DNA of 64,000 bases. Source: Aphis gossypii (Eukaryota > Arthropoda > Insecta > Hemiptera > Aphididae). Below the pieces are notes generated by a model, which worked only from the letters and a program-made list of their open reading frames with translations, did not search any database and was not told the origin of the DNA. The translations under genes and the position numbers were made by a program. The stretch is taken from contig NW_026083056.1 in the NCBI RefSeq assembly GCF_020184175.1, forward strand, positions 1-64,000. Reading direction: 5' to 3'. Shown in pieces: positions 58,052 through 64,000 of this stretch (position 1 is the stretch's first letter; each line of letters begins with the position of its first letter).

Positions 58052-58400
58052 ATGAAGAAAGAAAAGGAATTAATATTTATCATGATGAAAAACTTAATTG
58101 ATATTCTTAATAATGGTGCATATTATTTATATTCATATGTTTCATGTTTAACAAAGAAAATTATAAAAGGTTCAGGATTTATTAATTATTTTTTGAATTG
58201 CTCATTTTTACCTGAATTGCATTGGCCTGGTTATAATTAATTAGGACCGGGAACAAAGTTAGAAAAAAATAAAAACCTATAAACAACTTAGACGAAGCTG
58301 CAAGAGATCATGATTATTTTTATTATTTATTCGTATGGCAAGAAATGGAAAAACATGTATTAATATTTATGATAATTATAAAAATTAATAAAATAGGACA
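58052..58400 (+). pseudogene. Phospholipase-A2-like (VP1-type) Polinton protein, remnant
   Basis: After a Lys-rich helix, the segment LPELHWPGYN...LGPGTKL is followed, across one stop and a frame change, by a Leu-Asp-Glu-Ala-Ala stretch and the pair HD. This is the Ca-binding loop and catalytic His-Asp pattern of the phospholipase-A2-like domain shared by parvovirus VP1 and some Polinton proteins. The frame is interrupted near 58238, so no enzyme is made. It follows the DUF8207 remnant in the same orientation. Confidence 0.5.
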
Positions 58401-58439
58401 TTTATAAAGGGTCTCAACTTTTTTTAATTTTGATAAGAA

Positions 58440-58620
58440 GGATATTCAACCTATTTTAAAAACTGAAGAAACAGCATTTAAAAATAGATTAATTACTTAT
58501 AAAATTGAAAATAACGTGGGTATTAAAGATGAACAAAATGTTTAAATCGTTTAGATAATCCAGTAATAGGACGTATTAAACAAGCATTAACAAATATGAA
58601 CAACACTATGACTTAACATA
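58440..58620 (+). pseudogene. Polinton-like coding trace
   Basis: ETAFKNRLITYKIENNVGIKD is readable from about 58467, followed in another frame by LNRLDNPVIGRIKQALTNMN. The pattern AF..RL.TY.I.N...I.D is one I associate with an uncharacterised protein of aphid Polintons. Too short to assign a function. 58621-58877 to the right shows nothing. Confidence 0.35.
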
Positions 58621-58877
58621 CATTAAAGTTTATTTAGGAAAGATTATACAACTTAAACATGACCATTCGTCTCAACATACGGGCCATGACTGACTACTAT
58701 TGATTATCGATACCCCGTCCGTACCGTTATCAATACATAATACTAATACAAATAATAATAATGATAATAATAATAACATAAACATAACATTCGGCCATCC
58801 TTAGGCCTTATGTCCTCATACCTATTAGCACATACCTATTTTTTTATACATATATATTAATTATTACATACAAGAGA

Positions 58878-59975
58878 TCATATTATAAAGTCTTCAAATT
58901 TCTTTGGCTTTTGCCTGACTCGAATGGGTCGTTGATCAGTCTTGTCCTCTTCTTCTTTCTCCATTTCTTCATCTCCCTGGTTACTATCTTCTTCATCTTC
59001 GCATGAGTCAGATTCAAAGTTCATATACATCTTCATCTGATCTATGGCCACTACACCTTCATAGAATCTTTGAGTTCTTTGAATCCCAAGTAAATCTTGT
59101 ACCCTGAAACGGTCATTAGGTAGAACTTCTGTGATTTTACATAAGGACCCTTGTATTTTACTAACATTTTTTTTTATTCTCCTGGCTGTCCTGTTATCTG
59201 ACGCTGTATCATTGCTAAGTCACCAGTGGACAATGTAGTACCTTAGTTTGCCCTTGATTGTGATAGTCCTGCATTTTATTTCGCTCTGCAATTATTGACT
59301 CTAACGCTCGAGCACTTAATTGTAAAACGTCACATGTGTTGTATTGAGTTGATAGCACTTCATCTTGAACTGCGTCACCATCATAGGTCCTTGGAATAAA
59401 CCCAAACATTAGTGTAAATGGAGTTGATTTTGTTGCTTTTTTAAATGCATTATTAATGCTCCATTGGATTCTTCCTATAACTCTGTCCCAATCAGTCTCT
59501 TCTTTGCAGGTGGTTGTCAACGTAGATAAAATTGTCATGTTCAGTCTCTCACATTGTCCATTGGCTCTAGGCGTAGCAGTTGCATTCTTCACATGAATAA
59601 TGTTCCTGGTTTTACACATTTGCTCAAATTCTTTTCCAGTGAAGGCTGTTCCACGATCACCCCTTGATGTCTCCCCTTTTGACTAGTACAATATGTGATT
59701 GTTTGGTGAATGGTTGCCCAACTATAAGTGCTATGGTCTGTGCGTCATCTGGAACGATATAAATTGGTACTTGAGAAGTAGCGCAGTCAACTTGTAATTT
59801 CACTGTGACAACGCATAGAGGCACCAATCTACCATCACCGTCTCGGACTTCACTGTATTCGGTATTGACTCGATCAATAATCCCATTGTTATAGCGTCAC
59901 TTTTTCGCATAAGACATAGTTGACTCCCAGTATCTTGTACGTACGCTTGAACTGGTTTGTCATTAACTAAAAGGA
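58878..59975 (-). pseudogene. Gypsy protease joined to integrase; reverse transcriptase deleted
   Basis: Minus strand. 59975-59690: aspartic protease with active site VQDTGSQLCLM and later PIYIVPDDAQTIALIVGQPF. Without any RT or RNase H the sequence passes near 59680 into integrase core: DRGTAFTGKEFEQ (catalytic Asp), then KNATATPRANGQCERLNMTI (with the Glu) and YDGDAVQDEVLS in frame 59619-59215. A frame change near 59215 leads to the C-terminal module (KKMLVKYKGPYV, RVQDLLGIQRTQRFYEGVV) and an acidic tail ending at 58878. Frames also shift in the protease part. It is an internally deleted copy, about 2.5-3 kb shorter than a full pol. Confidence 0.8.
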
Positions 59976-60782
59976 ATCAAAAAAATACTTTTCATTAATT
60001 GTGTTTGGTATTAAACTCACTAAAAACATAACTTGTGTATTTGTAAAAGAAGCGTTTTTTTCATGACCATATTTTCCACATTTTTCGCACTTCGTTATTT
60101 TTAGTTTTGTGCAGTATCTCGATACATGCCTATACCTTGAGCAGTTGAAACAGAGTGGCTTGTCTTTGTCATTGCGCGGCGGTAATTTGGTAAACTTCTT
60201 AGTTTCTTTAAATGCAGTAGGCATTTGAGACTTTGTTGTACTAGACGTAACGTGACTTACTTCGTTGATATTTGGACGTTGTGGCTTATTTTTTTTAAAA
60301 TACTGTGAACGGGCATCATTAATCTGAGCAAACAACTTCAAATCATAACAAAGGCTGTCTTCATCAATATGATGTCAAGCTAATAAATAACAACACAAAT
60401 CTCGCGACCTTAAGCCGGCCACAATCTCCTTTTTTGTCTCATCAAACGGCAATTCTAATTCATGACATAATCTAGCTTTATGGTGAAAATAATCGTTTAC
60501 CATTTCCGATTCACCTTGTACACGATTCAGTATATTTTTCATACGTTCGACTACATTCAGTTTCGAACCGACAAATGTATATTTAAACTGAATTACGAAT
60601 TCGTCCCAATTTGTAAATTTCCTACCGGTAAACCAATTGTTTGCTGGTCCGGTCATTCGCGAACGCACAGTTTCAATTCTGAACGCGTCTGGCCAACGAT
60701 GTAACTTAGCGACACCTTCGATAGCTGCCAACCAATATTCCACGGTTTGACTATTACCTCGACCATCGAATTCCGGTAATGT
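59967..60782 (-). pseudogene. Gypsy Gag with zinc knuckles, one nonsense codon
   Basis: Frame from LPEFDGRGNSQTVEYWLAAI at about 60775: Gag capsid with RIETVRSRMTGPANNWFTGR and KARLCHELELPFDETKK. An in-frame TGA at 60375-60377 is followed in the same frame by DSLCYDLKLFAQINDARSQY. Then a basic linker and two zinc knuckles: CFNCSRYRHVSRYC (complete CCHC) and CEKCGKYGHEKNAS, in which the final Cys is Ser. It ends at 59967 near the protease. The N-terminal part continues beyond a solo LTR, from about 61082 to 61200 (weakly readable). Confidence 0.83.
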
Positions 60783-61081
60783 TGTAGTAATCCGACCATA
60801 TTACTATTTTATTACTTTATTTTTTATTACCTTTGAGCTGATACTATTTGCAATAATTTCATATATCCAATTTATAGATCTAGTATTATATTCTTGTTAT
60901 ATGTCGTTAATATTATTATTTTACTCTGTCTCAGTTAATAAATAACTTGATTTTCAAACTTATAAAAACCGAGTTGTTTATTTACTACAAATTTCTTACG
61001 CTTTCCGAAGAAGATAGACGACAAAGTGGACTTCGTCGTAAAATCGTTTTGAGCCATCTATACCAGGACCGGCTCACTACA
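60783..61081 (+). mobile_element. Solo LTR, 299 bp, inserted in a Gypsy gag
   Basis: TGTAGTAATCCGACC at 60783 to GGCTCACTACA at 61081. It contains TTATAAAAACC (TATA-like, near 60959) and TTAATAAATAAC (near 60933). Flanks ATGT (60779-60782) and ACGT (61082-61085) agree at 3 of 4. Removing it and one flank copy brings minus-strand gag sequence on both sides together. Start matches the LTR family of 37910 and 55720. It is in the opposite direction to the gag it interrupts. Confidence 0.75.
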
Positions 61082-61219
61082 ACGTGTTGAGACAATTTGG
61101 CATAACAAGATACTCAGAATTTCCGACGGTGTCGACGACCGATCTCGATATCTCTCGTTTGTAAACAAACCGTTTATCAATTGTGAGCGTTCAGCCTTTT
61201 TAGGGGCTTACTTACCATC

Positions 61220-61246
61220 CATCACATAAGGGGAACACTTATGTGA
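61220..61246. repeat. Perfect 10-bp hairpin
   Basis: ATCACATAAG and CTTATGTGAT, separated by seven bases (GGGAACA), at about 61220-61246. No poly-T follows; role unknown. It lies upstream (minus sense) of the Gypsy gag. Confidence 0.6.
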
Positions 61247-61739
61247 TGACCCATAGACCGAACCACATGATGTCTTGTGGACACATCGGTAGAGTCTATG
61301 GGCTTTAAACAAACTTAACGTTGAATAAAAAAAAATAAAATAATAATATTAAGTTTAGAGGAACCTAAACAATATAAATAACCTAAATAATAAGATAAAG
61401 TTAGGGTAATAGATATAAATATATATTGTACATGAGATACTCAACATGAGAATAAATAATATTAACAATAAAAATAATTAAAAATGGAGCAATAGTTAAA
61501 TGGCAAAAATGGCAATACAGATATAATACATACAGCATTACAAGAATACATAATATAGTTGTCACATGGCAAATGCATAAAATATATAAGTATACAGTTT
61601 TTTATTAAATGAGAAATTGATGAGAATACATATGAACAAAATAATAAGTCAGAAAGAAAGAAAGAAAGAAATGAAATAAATAAATATGTATTTGAAAAGA
61701 CAGGGGATTGAGGGGGAAAAATGGAGATAGAATAATAGT

Positions 61740-62060
61740 AATATGAGCTGCGGCTCCGAAATTCGGTTACCGAGCTTATTATATTAATTACAAAGAAATA
61801 GAAATAGTATTTTATGTAATATATATATTAAGACAGACCCACGGCTCCGTGAGAACGATTACCGGGGTATAGAGATTTAGAAAAGAGAGAAATGAGATAT
61901 AAGAAAACAGCATGGTAAAGTGGATAGACATTATTTTTTATAATATATATATTAAGACGGACCCACGGCTCCGTGAGAACGGTTACCGGGGTATATAGAT
62001 TTAGAAAAAAGAGAAATGAGATATAAGAAAACAGCATGGTGAAGTGGATAGACATTAAAA
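61740..62060. repeat. Tandem repeat of about 120 bp, two good copies and one partial
   Basis: The unit ACCCACGGCTCCGTGAGAAC then GRTTACCGGGGTATAKAGAT ... GTGGATAGACATTA is at about 61836-61950 and 61958-62056, linked by TATAATATATATATTAAGAC. A weaker relative (GCGGCTCCGAAATTCGGTTA) is near 61750. CCACGGCTCCGTG contains a small hairpin. Non-coding. Confidence 0.75.
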
Positions 62061-62629
62061 GGGGGGTTTTTTTAGGGAAAATTTATACGTTACGACGACT
62101 GAAGGCTTGAGGTGTTGATGGTGATCTCGACGTGATGGAGAACCGTTGTGAATGTGGTGGCTTCGCCCGCCATGGGCCTGCAGATGTAGTTAGCCCATCA
62201 TGTTGTAACGTACAAAGCGTTAAACAAAATGGTAGATAAAAGAAAAGAAAATAGAAAAAACGTTGATCAACCACGTGGGTGAACGATAAGTGAATTGTTG
62301 GACTGCGGTTTCCAATAGTAGTGACCAAGTAGACGGTTTTTGACAAAAAGCGCAGAGACGGAGATCGTGATGGACGTAGTAAGTGAATTTTGGTGTCTTG
62401 CAGTGTCGTCTTGAGGTGGGAAAATTTACAATAATTTGGGTGTCCAGGTATGCCCTGCTGACGCATACCGACGGCGCGGCAAAGCCAACGACGGCGGTGG
62501 AGTCAGACCGACAGCGACAACCGAACACTGGGTAGGAGAGCGGGGAAACGTTATTACATAACCGTTAGGATGTTGTTTATAGTTACGCATGTAGATATGG
62601 AATGGCCTAAAATTCTGTGACATTACACA
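62061..62629. other. Moderately GC-rich spacer, no gene recognised
   Basis: Several open frames exist on the minus strand (62083-62466, 62220-62528, 62426-62623) but none has recognisable motifs and they overlap in all three phases, as expected from base composition. Possibly a leader or LTR of a Gypsy element. Confidence 0.35.
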
Positions 62630-62960
62630 ATGCTTGATTTTGTTCCAGTATTGCCTTTATCATATTTAAACCGCTAGCAATTACGAACTGGGTTGGTAAC
62701 ACTGTTTTATCCTTGGGTATTTGGTCGTTAATTTTGGTCTCATAATTGTTGTCAGCGCTTTCGTTCGGTTCTTCATTTCGTAATTTTTGTAGGTTATGAG
62801 TATTCCTGTATCCAGCTTTTCGTTGTACAAAGCACGTGACCCTTTTAAACTCGATTAATCTTCATGGACGTTATGTTCGTTGTTTGACATATTTGTTCTT
62901 AAATCGTCGTTCATTGATTGTTCATCGATTGCTCGTTTGTTCATCCCACTTCTGAATATA
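62630..62960 (-). pseudogene. Gag-like or mobile-element coding trace
   Basis: Minus strand reads MNKRAIDEQSMNDDLRTNMS from about 62945 to a stop, then in another frame LQKLRNEEPNESADNNYETK and LPTQFVIASGLNMIKAILEQ. It has the hydrophilic, Asn/Glu-rich look of a Gypsy Gag N-terminus and lies upstream (minus sense) of the Gag at 60.8 kb. No defining motif, so the call is tentative. Confidence 0.3.
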
Positions 62961-62974
62961 AACACTGTGGTGTG

Positions 62975-63235
62975 ATGGCATAAGCTGATATGTCATTTTT
63001 GTCGATTTTTGGATTATTATGGAAATGGTTTAGAAATCACGTGTTTTATATGATAGCAAAATATTTTATGTCTCTCTCATATATTACGCCATCTATGAGC
63101 AAGTAAACAAACTGATAAGTCATTATATAATCATCTATGTGATGCCAAAAATTGATATGTCTTTAGTATAATTGATAAGTCCGTATATTTAAAAAACACG
63201 TGGTGGCAAAACTTGATATGTCAATGTTTATAATA
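62975..63235. repeat. Five spaced copies of TTGATAwGTC
   Basis: CTGATATGTCATT, CTGATAAGTCATT, TTGATATGTCTTT, TTGATAAGTCCG and TTGATATGTCAATG occur at roughly 35-110-bp spacing, mostly preceded by GGCAAAA or ACAAA. Non-coding, just outside the Helitron 3' end. Confidence 0.55.
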
Positions 63236-63478
63236 TTATTATATTATTTTTAGAGAAGTATATTAATATAAACAACATTTTATAATAATTTATTATATTA
63301 TACTAGCTGACCCGACACGGCGTTGCCCGTGTGTTACTTTCTTTTTTTGCATTTTCGTATGCCGTGTGTTAATTTTTAATTTAATCTTATTGATAGTGCT
63401 AATATTACGTTGAATTCACGACGAAAGATTTGTAATGTGGCAGTTTTTGTGCCTACGTATTTTAAAAAATTCTCCTGA

Positions 63479-63636
63479 ACAGAACCGTCACCCTGGTGAT
63501 AGGGCGTTGTGAATAAAAAATAATTAAATAAAACATATATAATGATTTAAAAGTAAGTAGTTATAGTTTTAACTGTTATAGTTTTATTTAATTATTTTTT
63601 ATTCACAACGCCCTATCACCAGGGTGACGGTTCTGT
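63479..63636. repeat. Perfect 56-bp inverted repeat in Helitron 3' region
   Basis: 63479-63534 (ACAGAACCGTCACCCTGGTG...) and 63581-63636 are exact inverted copies with a 46-bp spacer. A direct repeat TGATTTAAAAGTAAGTA starts at about 63543 (in the spacer) and 63639 (just outside). The structure would form a strong hairpin in the 3' UTR, or be a small MITE inserted there. Confidence 0.85.
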
Positions 63637-63698
63637 CATGATTTAAAAGTAAGTAATCGCTTTATTGTTAATCATGTGAATCATAATTATTATTATTA

Positions 63699-64000
63699 TC
63701 ATTGTAGTACTTTGTGGTATACGATGTTTCTTGTTTGATTACCTGGCGCATAGATAAACAAATCTGATGGTTTTCCAACACGGGAACAGGCAACATACAA
63801 TTGACCATGTGAGAAACATGGGTTTTCTAGATTAATACCACAAACACTTAATGATTGCCCCTGGGACTTGTTTATAGTCATAGCAAAAGCAAGACGCACT
63901 GGAAACTGTAGTCGTTTAAACTCAAATGGCACATCAGTCGGAATCATTGGGATGCGCGGTATGAGAACATCTTCTCCTTTATACTTTCCTTTGAGTATAG
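63699..64000 (-). CDS. Helitron PIF1-type helicase, C-terminal end
   Basis: Open from the window edge to the stop at 63699. Contains GEDVLIPRIPMIPTDVPFEF, then LAFAMTINKSQGQSL (helicase motif VI region) and GQLYVACSRVGKPSDLFIYA, the conserved C-terminal end of Helitron/PIF1 helicases. The Rep and first helicase motifs lie beyond 64000. Same strand as the Helitron at the start of the window, but a separate copy, since 63 kb lie between. Confidence 0.92.
   Translation of the reverse strand, partial: ILKGKYKGEDVLIPRIPMIPTDVPFEFKRLQFPVRLAFAMTINKSQGQSLSVCGINLENPCFSHGQLYVACSRVGKPSDLFIYAPGNQTRNIVYHKVLQ

Larger units (their letters stand above)
63303..64000 (-). mobile_element. Helitron 3' end (second Helitron; rest beyond window)
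   Basis: On the minus strand the sequence after the helicase gene ends with a hairpin CACGG-GCAACG-CCGTG (about 63315-63330), eight bases and then CTAG (63306-63303), followed by T. A short hairpin about 10 nt before a CTRR end and insertion before T are Helitron hallmarks. The helicase C-terminus at 63699-64000 confirms it. Confidence 0.85.

Noticed and set aside
62083..62623. Minus-strand ORFs of 65-127 codons as an LTR-element protein
   Set aside because: They overlap in three phases with no family motif; open frames follow from local composition.

Overview
The window is AT-rich animal DNA, most likely from a sap-sucking insect and probably an aphid (inference). The reasons are the repeat families present (Polinton/Maverick, several hAT lineages, piggyBac, PIF/Harbinger, Helitron, env-bearing Gypsy elements), short introns with GT/AG borders, and the many TAGGTACCTA-like words in the spacers. 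No conserved housekeeping gene, rRNA or tRNA was recognised. Nearly everything readable is a transposable element or the remains of one. The two best non-transposase genes are a Myb/SANT-like protein (7.1-10.7 kb) and a coiled-coil protein of unknown function (32.7-34.2 kb).

Layout. 1-4.7 kb: a Helitron Rep/helicase gene on the minus strand, open to the window edge, with a small 5' exon. 4.8-5.4 kb: short repeats. 5.9-10.7 kb: remains of a PIF/Harbinger element (transposase tail on plus, three-exon Myb/SANT gene on minus) with an hAT-type MITE in its large intron. 11.1-12.2 kb: a GC-rich island with a proline-rich ORF. 12.4-24.3 kb: a decayed Polinton (protease, minor capsid, a small ORF, major capsid) split by a five-exon hAT gene (14.4-18.0 kb) and a minus-strand Gypsy remnant with integrase tail and Env (20.1-22.9 kb). 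24.7-25.7 kb: a broken piggyBac. 26.4-27.7 kb: a non-coding TIR element. 27.7-29.0 kb: the front part of a LINE. 30.6-31.9 kb: an intron-containing Tc1/mariner-type transposase. 34.3-37.9 kb: AT-rich DNA with a large hairpin. 37.9-38.6 kb: a solo LTR.

39.1-56.1 kb is a transposon stack. A plus-strand Gypsy element (RNase H, integrase, Env remnant, 3' LTR) was hit twice. Hit one, between RNase H and integrase, is a 6.47-kb Polinton derivative that is almost one large palindrome and carries a zinc-finger/DNA polymerase B gene; its target duplication is GAGATG. Hit two, in the integrase core, is a 7.1-kb hAT element that itself contains a 3.4-kb hAT (perfect target duplication TACGGGTG) and a 458-bp foldback MITE. 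In each case taking out the insert and one target copy brings the host element back into one reading frame, which fixes the order of events.

56.5-58.7 kb: a second decayed Polinton (DUF8207-like and phospholipase-A2-like parts). 58.9-61.1 kb: a minus-strand Gypsy with gag, protease and integrase but no reverse transcriptase, interrupted by a 299-bp solo LTR. 61.2-63.3 kb: repeats. 63.3-64.0 kb: the 3' end of a second Helitron, with terminal hairpin, CTAG end and the helicase C-terminus.

Many coding remnants differ from an intact frame by one base in a homopolymer run. This could be decay, or in part base-calling error, so counts of broken genes should be read with that in mind.
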